Assembly: GCF_017876535.1 (NCBI RefSeq)
Contig: NZ_JAGIOF010000004.1
Location: 434,001-498,000, forward strand
Source of the DNA: Paeniglutamicibacter kerguelensis
GTDB taxonomy: Bacteria > Actinomycetota > Actinomycetes > Actinomycetales > Micrococcaceae
DNA: 64,000 nt
Reading direction: 5' to 3'
The notes under the pieces were generated by a model that was given only the letters and a program-made list of their open reading frames with translations, ran no database searches and was not told the DNA's origin. The position numbers were made by a program, and so were the translations under genes. This document shows, in pieces, positions 45,012-53,280 of this stretch (its first letter is position 1; each line of letters begins with the position of its first letter).

Positions 45012-46664
45012 TCAGGGCGAGCGGAGCGAGAACACGTTGGCCGGCGCTTCGGCGTACGCGTGGTCGCGCGGCATGCGGTCGGCCATCGCGAGGGCGTAAG
45101 GTGCGCCCTCCAACAGCTGTTCGAGCATCCGCCCGTCGAGATCCAGGCCGGCCCGGCCGACTGCCGCCAGGCACTCCCCCCGAAGCACCGGGTCGACGTC
45201 CCCCAGCGTTCCCGTCGACAACCGGGGTACTTCGACCGGCGGCGCAATGGCGCCGGCGACCAGTTCGGGATGCCGCAAGTGCCACCCCGTCGCCATCTGG
45301 TACGCGTGTCCGATGCGCAGGATCGTCGCTTCGCCGAATGGCCTGCCGAGGATCTGCATGCCCAGCGGCAGCCCGCCGGAACCGAAGCCGTTGGGCAGCG
45401 CGAGGACCGGCTGGCCGGTGACGTTGGCCGCGGTGAAGTGGTTGGAGTTCTTCCAGAAGGCCAGCGGGTCGTGCGCGGAGAAGGTCGGCGCCTCGCCCGA
45501 GCAGATGGTGATGAAGGCGTCGAAGCGACGGTACAGGGGTTGCATCTCGGCAATGGCCCGCTGGTGTTCGCGCCCGGCCCGGATGAGGTCGTTGGCCGTG
45601 AACAGCACGGCCGGCAGCATGCGGCCCAGGATGTCGTCGCCGAAGTGGTCGGGACGGGCGATCAGCTCACGCTGGTGCACATTGAGCACCTCGGTTTCGG
45701 CAATGATCGTCTTGATGTCGCCGTAGCTTTGCATCGGCCGTATCCGGCAGTCCTCCAGTGTGGCACCCAGCTCCTCAAGCACGCCGAGGGCTGCATCCAT
45801 GGCCCGGCACTCATCCTTGCTTACCGAGACCTCTTCCTCCCAGTTGTGACGCAGCACGCCGATCCGCAGACCGCGCAGGTCACCGGTCAAGGCGCCGACG
45901 TAGTCGGGAATCTCGCGGGCCACGCTGGCGGGGTCGGCAGGGTCGTGGCCGGCGATTGACTGGAGCAGGATCGCACAGTCCTCGGCGGTGCGCGCCATGG
46001 GGCCGCTGCGGTCGAAGGTGTGCGAATGGGGAATGACCCCGGAGCGGCCGACCAGCCCGGGGGTTGGCATCAGGCCGGTGATGCCGCAGCGGGATGCGGG
46101 CACACGGATCGAACCGCCGGTGTCGGTGCCGATGCTTGCCGGCACCATGCCCGCGGCGATCGCCGCCGCCGAACCGCTCGAGGAGCCTCCCGTGACGCGG
46201 GTCAGGTTCCAGGGGTTTCGCGGTGGCGGCCAGGGAAGGTCGAACGACGGTCCCCCATGGGCAAACTCGAAAAGAGCCAGCTTGCCCATCAGCAGCGCGC
46301 CGGCGTCCCGCAGCTTCCCCGTCACCACGGCGTCCCGGTCCGGCACGTTGTCCGCCAGCACCCTTGAATGCCCGGTGGTCGGGATGCCCGCGGTGTTGAA
46401 ACAATCCTTAAGCGCAAAGGGGATCCCATGCAGTGGACCGCGGTAGCGGCCGGCGGCGATCTCGTCGGATGCCTTCCGCGCCCCGTCGAGCGCCTGCTCG
46501 AAGGTCCGGGTGACGTACGCCTGAACCTGCACGTCGACGGCCTCGGCGCGGGCAACCAGCGCCTCGACATACTCGACCGGGGAGAGCCGGTGCGAACCGA
46601 TAAGCTCCCCCGCTTGCGCCAGTGTCAGTTGGTGGAGCCCGGCGGTTTCAACGGCAGCGGTCAT
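45012..46664 (-). CDS. Amidase signature enzyme
   Basis: A 550-residue amidase signature hydrolase with the Ser-cisSer-Lys triad: K86 in FALKDC, S161 in GGSSSGSA and nucleophile S185 in DTGGSIRVPA, with the usual 24-residue spacing. It would hydrolyse an amide or carbamate to an acid. The TAP in N-terminal family helices and the length fit the GatA/AtzF-like group, but nothing points to a role in tRNA charging. It lies after the P450 gene by 102 nt on the same strand, so the amide may be a precursor or product in the same pathway. Confidence 0.88.
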   Translation of the reverse strand: MTAAVETAGLHQLTLAQAGELIGSHRLSPVEYVEALVARAEAVDVQVQAYVTRTFEQALDGARKASDEIAAGRYRGPLHGIPFALKDCFNTAGIPTTGHSRVLADNVPDRDAVVTGKLRDAGALLMGKLALFEFAHGGPSFDLPWPPPRNPWNLTRVTGGSSSGSAAAIAAGMVPASIGTDTGGSIRVPASRCGITGLMPTPGLVGRSGVIPHSHTFDRSGPMARTAEDCAILLQSIAGHDPADPASVAREIPDYVGALTGDLRGLRIGVLRHNWEEEVSVSKDECRAMDAALGVLEELGATLEDCRIRPMQSYGDIKTIIAETEVLNVHQRELIARPDHFGDDILGRMLPAVLFTANDLIRAGREHQRAIAEMQPLYRRFDAFITICSGEAPTFSAHDPLAFWKNSNHFTAANVTGQPVLALPNGFGSGGLPLGMQILGRPFGEATILRIGHAYQMATGWHLRHPELVAGAIAPPVEVPRLSTGTLGDVDPVLRGECLAAVGRAGLDLDGRMLEQLLEGAPYALAMADRMPRDHAYAEAPANVFSLRSP

Positions 46665-46766
46665 GCGTCAAGCTCCTTGGTGTTCGATGTGAATCACGGT
46701 GCACACCCCCGCCGGCATCGAGGGGTCCCTCCCCGATGCCGGCGTGCACACACCTTAGGGATCTAC

Positions 46767-47984
46767 CTAGGCGAGCGTCAGGCGCAGCGGCACGGACTTC
46801 AAGCCGCGCAGCGTGTTGTTGTGCTGGCGCCCGATCGGCGCGGCAAGCTCAATGCTCTTCACGCGCGGGATCAGCTTCTCCAGCAGGGACGCTGCCTGCA
46901 GGCGGGCCGCATGCTGGCCCACGCACTGGTGCATTCCCATGCCGAAGGAGAGGTGGCCGGACGGGTCGCGTGTCAGGTCGAACTTGTCCGGGTTTTCCCA
47001 GCGGCGCGGGTCGCGGTTTGCCGCGGCGAAGCACAACATGACACGGCTTTCGGCGGGGATGGTGCTTCCGCCGAAGTTCACCTCCGCGGTGGTCTTGCGG
47101 AAGATCTGCTGGACCGGGGATTCCCAGCGCAGCGATTCGTCGAAGGCTACGCGGGCCAGGCCCGGGTTGGCGCGCAGGGCATCCCACTGTTCCGGGTGCG
47201 AGGCGAAGGCGTAGAGCATGCCGGAGATGCCGTAGACCGTGGTGTCGACGCCTGCGGAGAGCAGTGAACGGGTCAGCAGCGGCGCGTGTTCGTGCAGGAT
47301 CTCGCCGCGGTCGGCGGCAGCCCAGATGTCCGCACCGAAGCCCACGGGCTTCAGCGAGTCACGCTGGCACTTAGCGGTGGCCCATTCCTGGTATTCGGCG
47401 GCCTTGCATTCGCCCTTCTTGACCAAATCGTTGGTCGGGCCCAGTGCGTTGAAGATGTGGTCGGCGTACGGAACCAGGTTCTCGCGGTCCGTCTCGTCGA
47501 TGCCGGAGGCGTCCGGGAAGAAGTTCACCGGGAAGACCGAGCCGATCTGGCCGTGGCCGTCGATCTCGATCTGCTGGCCGGATGTGGTTCCCTGCAGGAT
47601 CTCGTCGATCAGGGTTCCGGCACGTTCCAGGCAGTTGTCCTTCATGGCACGCAACGCACGCGAGGAGAGGATTTCCTGGAGCACCTCGCGCGGGGCGTCG
47701 TGCTCCGGCGGATCCATCTGCAGCAGGCCGCGGGCCCGCCACGGCTCGTTGAGTCCCACACCGGAACCGGAGGAAAGACCCTGCCAGTTGGCCACGGCGC
47801 TTGAGAGGTCCTCGTACCCGCCCATGGCGTGGACGTTGTACTTGGAAAGGAATACCACCGGGCCGGCCTCGCGCATGCGCTTTTGGAACGGCACCGGGTT
47901 TTCAAGGATTTCCGGAGAGAACGGATCATCGTCAAGGACGGGGATGGTCCCGTGGTTCACCGGGCATTGGGTGGGGGCAGTCAT
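46767..47984 (-). CDS. Cytochrome P450, CYP199-like
   Basis: A 405-residue soluble P450. The heme-thiolate is C354 in FGMGMHQCVG, the I-helix motif AGVDTT is at 244-249 and the ExxR is E283-R286. Over its length it resembles CYP199A enzymes, which O-demethylate para-methoxybenzoates and oxidise para-substituted benzoates: similar PYADHIFNALGP, RSLLSAGVDTT and NNTLRGLKS segments. It lies 11 nt before the reductase stop codon, so the two are an operon. An aromatic-acid substrate is an inference. Confidence 0.9.
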   Translation of the reverse strand: MTAPTQCPVNHGTIPVLDDDPFSPEILENPVPFQKRMREAGPVVFLSKYNVHAMGGYEDLSSAVANWQGLSSGSGVGLNEPWRARGLLQMDPPEHDAPREVLQEILSSRALRAMKDNCLERAGTLIDEILQGTTSGQQIEIDGHGQIGSVFPVNFFPDASGIDETDRENLVPYADHIFNALGPTNDLVKKGECKAAEYQEWATAKCQRDSLKPVGFGADIWAAADRGEILHEHAPLLTRSLLSAGVDTTVYGISGMLYAFASHPEQWDALRANPGLARVAFDESLRWESPVQQIFRKTTAEVNFGGSTIPAESRVMLCFAAANRDPRRWENPDKFDLTRDPSGHLSFGMGMHQCVGQHAARLQAASLLEKLIPRVKSIELAAPIGRQHNNTLRGLKSVPLRLTLA

Positions 47985-47995
47985 GGGGATATCTC

Positions 47996-49012
47996 CTAAA
48001 GATCCAGGACGAGTTTGTCGGTGATGGAACGCGAGACACAGACAAACATCCGGTCGTTCTTGGCGCGTTCGGCGTCGTTGAGCAGCGAGTCGCGGTGCTC
48101 GGGTGTGCCACGCAACACGGAGACCTCGCAGGTTCCGCAGACACCCTCCATGCAGGAGGCAAGCACCGGAACACCGGCATTTCCCAGGGCCGAAAGGACT
48201 GTCTCATTGGTGCCGACCGTGACGCACTTCTTGGAACGGGTCAGTTCAAGCTCGAACGGTTCGGTGCGCACCGGTGGTGGCTGGGTGGCCGGCACGAAGC
48301 GCTCGAAGCGCACCGCCCACTTCGGCCACTCGGAGGCTGCCCCGGCCACGGCGTTGAGCAGCGGCTCCGGGCCGCAGCAGTACACGCGGCCGTTTTCGAT
48401 CGGCTCGTTGAGGAAGGAAAGGTTCAGGTGGCCCAGCTCGTCCTGCGGCCAGACGGTGACGCGGTCACCGTACTGGGCCAGCTCGTCCAGGAAAGCCATC
48501 GAGACGCGACTGCGGCCGCCGTAGTGCAGGTGCCAGTCGATGCCCAGCTTCTCGGCCGCGGCGATCATCGTCATGATCGGGGTGATCCCGATGCCGCCGG
48601 CGATGAATTCGTATCGGGTGCCCTGGGTGAGCAGGAAGTTGTTGCGCGGGGTGCCCACGGTGATCATGTCCCCGACGGCCAGCACGTCGTGGATGTAGTG
48701 CGATCCTCCGCGTGAATTCGGTTCGCGCAGCACGGCGACCTCGTAGGCGTGTGCGTCCCAACGGTCCCCGCACAGCGAGTAGTGGCGCGAGAGCGCGCCC
48801 TGGTCCTCGGTGGGGAGCACCAGCTCGATGTGGGATCCGGGCGTCCAGTCGGGGACGCGGGCGTTGTTTGGTTCTTCGAGCCTCAGCCGCACGACACCGT
48901 CGGCGAGGACATCTTTCCGCGCCACCCTCAAGGACTGGATTCCCGGGTGGCCGACAGCGGGTTTGGGGGTCGGCGAGGCATCGACCGGGAGCGAAGCGGC
49001 TGTAGTAGGCAT
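47996..49012 (-). CDS. PDR/VanB-type oxidoreductase with C-terminal 2Fe-2S domain
   Basis: A 338-residue phthalate dioxygenase reductase-like flavoprotein. The N-terminal FMN/FAD domain has RHYSLCGD near 94-101, the NAD domain AGGIGITPIMTM near 138-149, and the C-terminal plant-type ferredoxin has cysteines in ASCMEGVCGTCEV plus a fourth in FVCVS. It would carry electrons from NADH to the adjacent P450 without a separate ferredoxin, as in other such pairs. ATG 49012; an in-frame longer start is unsupported. First gene of the P450-amidase unit. Confidence 0.9.
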   Translation of the reverse strand: MPTTAASLPVDASPTPKPAVGHPGIQSLRVARKDVLADGVVRLRLEEPNNARVPDWTPGSHIELVLPTEDQGALSRHYSLCGDRWDAHAYEVAVLREPNSRGGSHYIHDVLAVGDMITVGTPRNNFLLTQGTRYEFIAGGIGITPIMTMIAAAEKLGIDWHLHYGGRSRVSMAFLDELAQYGDRVTVWPQDELGHLNLSFLNEPIENGRVYCCGPEPLLNAVAGAASEWPKWAVRFERFVPATQPPPVRTEPFELELTRSKKCVTVGTNETVLSALGNAGVPVLASCMEGVCGTCEVSVLRGTPEHRDSLLNDAERAKNDRMFVCVSRSITDKLVLDL

Positions 49013-49361
49013 GCTTCGATCATGCGTGCTGGCGGGTGCTGTAAGCAATCTCACATGGCTTATCGAGGTGATAGCCGCGTTGCAGCGGACGGTTGCTTGA
49101 CAGCGAACTGCGGCTGTTTTCATCACAAAAAAGCATCCCCACGTGCCGCAAGCTGCGGTACGTGGGGATGCTGTTCCTGCTTGGGTGACGGCAAGGGCGC
49201 CGCCGAATGTGAACTGGCGCATGGGGGCGTTGCGGGCCGGTCGCCTCCCGGGGAACTCGTCCCGGTCTCAGGCGGCTAATCCCCACCGTCCCCCACCGAG
49301 CCACGCCAATGGCTTACCCGGGGCAGGACGGCGAACCATTCGGTGCGTTTTGCGTTCCCGC
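49013..49361. other. Intergenic region with inverted repeat and terminator
   Basis: 349 nt between the reductase and the first substrate-binding protein gene. It holds an inverted repeat TAAGC-N11-GCTTA at 49042-49062, 30-50 nt upstream of the reductase start, and the terminator at 49127-49172. No gene is supported. Confidence 0.5.
49127..49172 (-). terminator. Terminator of the first substrate-binding protein gene
   Basis: A 19-bp stem with one mismatch (arms 49132-49150 and 49154-49172, 3-nt loop) followed on the minus strand by TTTTTT. It insulates the P450 unit from the upstream binding-protein gene. Confidence 0.9.
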
Positions 49362-50483
49362 TTAGGCGCGCGCGAATTCGGGGACGAGCTGCGCGTAGGT
49401 GATATCGCCCTTCTTGACGCTGCCGAAACGCAGCGCGAGTTCGGCCATCTTATCCACGGTTTCCTCCGTCGCCTTGAACATCGGGTTCAGTTTCGGCTGC
49501 ACGTCGGCAACATAGTGCTCCACGTACTCCGTGGCAATCTCCAGCCCCTTGCCGCCAAGCCCGTTGTCGTTGAGCAGCTTGGCCGCAGCTTCCTTGTTCT
49601 CGCCGATCCACCAGTTGGCGGCGTCCTGCGCCGCCAACCAGTTCTGCACAACCTCCGGCTGCTGCTGTGCCATCTCTTCACGCACGGCAATGGCCACAAC
49701 CGCCTGGTTGCGCAGCAGGTCCGGCGCACTGGCTTCGGCGAAGTCCAGCAGGATCGTCCCGCCGGTTTCCTTGCTGATAAACCGCGTTGCCGTCCACTGG
49801 ACACCGACATAGGCGTCGATGCGCTTGGCCTTGATGTTCGGGATGGCCTGGGCGGTGGGGCCCACGGCAAGCACCGTGACGTCGCCGGGCTTCATGCCCG
49901 CCAGTTCGAGGGCCAACCGCAGCTGCAGGTCGCCACCGGCTCCAACGGCCGTGACGCCGATCTTCTTGCCCTTCAACGAGTGCATCTTCTCCTCGAAGCT
50001 TGCATCCGCAGCCGGCCACTGACTGTCCGGGCCGCCAATGATCCCGTAGGTGGAATCCAGGTTACGGAAACCAACCAGCACCGGGCGCTTGCCCTTGGAG
50101 CTGTTGGCGTGGGTTGCCATCAACAGCCCCGTGTCGGAGGCATAGCCGTCAACGGCACCGGCAACGAGCAGCTGGAACGCCTGGACGCCGCTTTGTGGGG
50201 TGATGTGCTTGGCAACCTCGAGCTGGTGCTGCGCGTAGAACTTGTTTTCCAGGTTGATGGTGTCAAGGAAGTACGCATCGCCCGGGAACGCCGCAGCGTT
50301 GAACTTGCGCATGGCACCGGTCGCTGCGGGTGCCGCGTTGCTCCCGCAGGCCGCCAGCAATGGCGCCGCGCCAATGGCTGCAGCACCAAGTCCCGCAAAC
50401 CTCAATATCGATCGGCGCGAGACTCCGTTGTCCAATGCCCGCAGACCTCCAAGAGGCGACCCGCCATTCTGTGACTCAAACAT
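49362..50483 (-). CDS. ABC transporter substrate-binding lipoprotein, copy 1 (NMT1/SsuA-like)
   Basis: A 373-residue substrate-binding protein of the NMT1/ThiY/SsuA/TauA superfamily. The export signal has a twin-arginine-like SRRSILRFAGL at about 22-32 and ends in a lipobox LLAAC with C46. It contains the GKKIGVTAVGAGGDLQLRLALELAG segment typical of aliphatic-sulfonate and nitrate-type binders. AGGAG lies 5 nt before ATG 50483. It is nearly identical in large parts to the second copy at 53277-54398. It has its own leader and a terminator. The ligand is unknown. Confidence 0.85.
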   Translation of the reverse strand: MFESQNGGSPLGGLRALDNGVSRRSILRFAGLGAAAIGAAPLLAACGSNAAPAATGAMRKFNAAAFPGDAYFLDTINLENKFYAQHQLEVAKHITPQSGVQAFQLLVAGAVDGYASDTGLLMATHANSSKGKRPVLVGFRNLDSTYGIIGGPDSQWPAADASFEEKMHSLKGKKIGVTAVGAGGDLQLRLALELAGMKPGDVTVLAVGPTAQAIPNIKAKRIDAYVGVQWTATRFISKETGGTILLDFAEASAPDLLRNQAVVAIAVREEMAQQQPEVVQNWLAAQDAANWWIGENKEAAAKLLNDNGLGGKGLEIATEYVEHYVADVQPKLNPMFKATEETVDKMAELALRFGSVKKGDITYAQLVPEFARA

Positions 50484-50940
50484 TCATACTCCTGCGTGGT
50501 TGATTCGTGCTCGGTGAAGCTGATTTCGTCGGAAGCAAGATATTGCGGCCCTTGGTCAGGGCGCGTTCCATGGCTATTGCTCCCGCCGCTTCCGTTAGGG
50601 CAAAACTTTGAGGTGAGGTGGGTGCGAAACCCGCCGGGCTGCCAGGCTGTTGTTTGCATGGACTGGCCGCCGCAATATTTTTGGTGTTGCGCAGGCCTTG
50701 GTGGATCCCCCATTGGCCAAGCGACTCTTGACCAATCCACGGCCCGTCTTCGCAGACCGGGCCTTTCCCCGGCGCACTAAACGCCCGGTGTGACCCAAGT
50801 CTCTTTGGTGGCTGCCTGCATTGAAAGTACCGCAACTTGCGCAGGGTGATAAGAGACGGCTATCGGGTGCTGAACGGGCTGCGGGCACGCAAAAGTCCCC
50901 CGCGCCGCAGTCGCGGCACGGGGGACTTTTTGGTTCTGCT
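50484..50940. other. Promoter/leader region of substrate-binding protein copy 1
   Basis: 457 nt with the terminator of the preceding operon at 50891-50931 and then about 400 nt without a supported gene. The last 30 nt before the start resemble the leader of copy 2 (ATCAACCAC and CAGGAGTATGA). A role as a promoter or a remnant of an earlier duplication is possible. No riboswitch is recognised. Confidence 0.45.
50891..50931 (-). terminator. Terminator of the 10-kb acyl-CoA operon
   Basis: A 17- to 18-bp stem with one mismatch and AAAAGTCC/GGACTTTT ends, symmetric enough for both strands. It lies 9 nt after the acyl-CoA dehydrogenase stop. Confidence 0.88.
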
Positions 50941-52194
50941 TTAGGCCTTGGCTGCTGCGGCCGCTCGGGCCTCACGGCGGGCGCGCTGGCGCTTGAGTTC
51001 GTTGCGGGCCAACGAATTCTTGTGGACCTCGTCCGGACCGTCAGCGAAACGCAGCGTGCGCGCGTAGGCGAACGCCGATGACAGGAAGAAGTCCTGTGAC
51101 AGGCCGCCGGCACCGTGCACCTGGATTGCCTTGTCAAGGATCCATTCAACGGTGGACGGGGTGGCGATCTTGATGGCCTGGATCTCGGTGTGGGCGCCCT
51201 TGTTGCCAACGGTGTCCATGAGCCAGGCGGTCTTGAGGACCATCAGGCGGAGCTGCTCGACGCGGACGCGCGACTCGGCGATCCAGTCGCGGATCACGCC
51301 CTGGTCGCTCAGCGGCTTGCCGAAGGCAACACGGCTGTCCGCACGCTCGCACATCATGGAGATGGCGCGCTCGGCCATGCCGATGGCACGCATGCAGTGG
51401 TGGATTCGGCCGGGGCCCAGACGGGCCTGGGCGATGGCGAACCCGTCGCCTTCCCCGCCGATCAGGTTCGTCGCGGGAACGCGCACGTTCTCGAACACGA
51501 TCTCGGCGTGGCCGCCGTTGTAGGTGTCCTCGAAGCCGAGGATCTTCATGCCGCGCTTGATGTTCACGCCCGGGGTGTCGCGCGGAACCAGGATCTGGCT
51601 CTGCTGGCGGTGGCGATCGGCCGTCGGGTCGGTCTTTCCCATGACGATCAGGATCTTGGCGTTCGGGTTCATCGCACCGGTGATGAACCACTTGCGGCCG
51701 TTGATCACGTAGTCGTCGCCGTCGCGCACGATCGAGGTCTCGATGTTCGTCGCGTCCGAGGAAGCAACGTCCGGTTCCGTCATGGCGAAGGCCGAGCGGA
51801 TCTCGCCGTTCAGCAGTGGCTTGAGCCACTTTTCCTTCTGCTCCTCGGTGCCGAACTCCGCAAGCAACTCCATGTTGCCGGTGTCAGGCGCCGCGCAGTT
51901 CAGTGCCGCCGGGGCAAGGGTGCGGCTGCGGCCGGTGATTTCGGCCAGCGGCGCGTACTGCATGTTGGTCAGGCCGGCACCACCCTCACCGGGAAGGAAC
52001 AGGTTCCACAGCCCGCGGCTGCGTGCCTCGGCGCGCAGCTCGTTGAGGATCTTGGACTCGGAGAACGCGTAAGGGTTCTCGAGGCCGTCCAGTTCTTCCT
52101 GGTAGGCGGCTTCGTTCGGGTACACATGCCCGTACATGAAGTCGACAAGTTCCTTCTTGAGCAGTTCAGTCCGCTCGTCTGTCGAGAAATCCAT
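50941..52194 (-). CDS. Acyl-CoA dehydrogenase, ACAD10/11-like
   Basis: A 417-residue FAD acyl-CoA dehydrogenase of the ACAD10/11 branch, recognised by AMTEPDVASSDATN, WFITGAMNPNAK, the QARLGPGRIHHCMRAIGMAERA segment and the RTLRFADGPDEVH end. In animals ACAD10/11 process 4-hydroxyacyl-CoAs through a phosphorylated intermediate, and in Pseudomonas the levulinate dehydrogenase LvaC pairs with a kinase. Its ATG directly follows the kinase stop (TAA-ATG). The tail is Arg/Ala-rich. Substrate inferred. Confidence 0.9.
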   Translation of the reverse strand: MDFSTDERTELLKKELVDFMYGHVYPNEAAYQEELDGLENPYAFSESKILNELRAEARSRGLWNLFLPGEGGAGLTNMQYAPLAEITGRSRTLAPAALNCAAPDTGNMELLAEFGTEEQKEKWLKPLLNGEIRSAFAMTEPDVASSDATNIETSIVRDGDDYVINGRKWFITGAMNPNAKILIVMGKTDPTADRHRQQSQILVPRDTPGVNIKRGMKILGFEDTYNGGHAEIVFENVRVPATNLIGGEGDGFAIAQARLGPGRIHHCMRAIGMAERAISMMCERADSRVAFGKPLSDQGVIRDWIAESRVRVEQLRLMVLKTAWLMDTVGNKGAHTEIQAIKIATPSTVEWILDKAIQVHGAGGLSQDFFLSSAFAYARTLRFADGPDEVHKNSLARNELKRQRARREARAAAAAKA

Positions 52195-53280
52195 TTACTT
52201 GTACTCCTTCATTGATTCGAGTCCGAGTTCCAGCAGCAGGGGAACAGTGTTGCCGCTATCCTCGAAGCCCTCGCCAACAGTCTGGCGGTTGATGTGTCTG
52301 TAACGGACCCCCTCGGAAATCCCTGCCAGCTTGAAGCAGGCAAGGCCCAGATGGAATCCAAATCCGTCAAGCGAGCGTCCGCTCTCTTGCTCGTAGAGGT
52401 CCATGATTTCTTCTTGCGACAGGTACCCGGGAGCCAAGGTCACGTCGTAGGTTGCGGGGTCGGTGGTGTCCCGGTCCGCAACGATCTTGGCGCGTCGCTG
52501 GTAGGTGAGCATCAGCGCAAGGTCCAACAGCGGGTCCCCGAGCGTTGCCATTTCCCAGTCGATGACCGCGGCAGGCATGTCGTCGCTGCCCATCAGCACG
52601 TTGTCCAGGCGGAAGTCGCCGTGGACGATGCCGGAGGCCGAGACCGAGGGAACCGCGGCGACGAGCTTTTCGTAGAGTTCCTCGGCACCCGGAAGTTCGC
52701 GGGTGAACGAGGCATCCAGCTGGGTCTTCCAGCGCTTGACCTGGCGGGCCAGGAAGCCCTCCGGACGGCCGAAGTCGGACAAGCCGACGGTCGCGGGATC
52801 CACTGCATGCAGCTTGGCCAGGGTGCGCACCAATTCGGTCGAAATAGCGCGGGTGCGCTCTTCGCCCAGCAGACGCAGTTCATCGGCGTATCGGTAGGGC
52901 ACGCCGTCGATGCGTTCCATGATGTAGAACTCGGCGCCGATGACGTCCTTGTCCCCACAGTAGGCGAACATCTTCGCCACCGGGACATCGGTGCCGCCCA
53001 GCGCATCCGCCATGGTGTATTCGCGGCGCATGTCATGCGCCGTGGCCATGATGGTGCCCAGCGGCGGGCGACGCACGATCCACTGCTGGGTTCCGTCGGT
53101 GAGTTCGTAGGTCAGGTTCGACTTTCCGCCCTGGATCAGGGTCGCCGAAAGCTCGCCGGCAACCATGCCGGGGCGCTCGGCGGCCAGCCACCGGGTGAGC
53201 TTTTCCAGGTCGAGCCCGGTCGGGGACGCGGAATCCACTGACATTTCCTCTGTGCCCTTCTGGGCCGTCGCATTACTCAT
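52195..53280 (-). CDS. ACAD10/11-like acyl-CoA kinase (APH family)
   Basis: A 361-residue aminoglycoside-phosphotransferase-fold kinase. The catalytic loop VHGDFRLDN is at 219-227 and the metal motif IDWEMATLGDPLLDLA at 240-255, the pattern of the ACAD10/11 kinase domain and of LvaA, which phosphorylates a 4-hydroxyacyl-CoA. It lies directly before the matching dehydrogenase and overlaps substrate-binding copy 2 by 4 nt (ATGA). Role in phosphorylating a hydroxyacyl-CoA is inferred. It is not an antibiotic-resistance enzyme by context. Confidence 0.88.
   Translation of the reverse strand: MSNATAQKGTEEMSVDSASPTGLDLEKLTRWLAAERPGMVAGELSATLIQGGKSNLTYELTDGTQQWIVRRPPLGTIMATAHDMRREYTMADALGGTDVPVAKMFAYCGDKDVIGAEFYIMERIDGVPYRYADELRLLGEERTRAISTELVRTLAKLHAVDPATVGLSDFGRPEGFLARQVKRWKTQLDASFTRELPGAEELYEKLVAAVPSVSASGIVHGDFRLDNVLMGSDDMPAAVIDWEMATLGDPLLDLALMLTYQRRAKIVADRDTTDPATYDVTLAPGYLSQEEIMDLYEQESGRSLDGFGFHLGLACFKLAGISEGVRYRHINRQTVGEGFEDSGNTVPLLLELGLESMKEYK

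Noticed and set aside
52195..53280. Aminoglycoside resistance kinase
   Set aside because: The fold is shared, but the IDWEMATLGDP motif and the neighbouring ACAD point to an acyl-CoA kinase.
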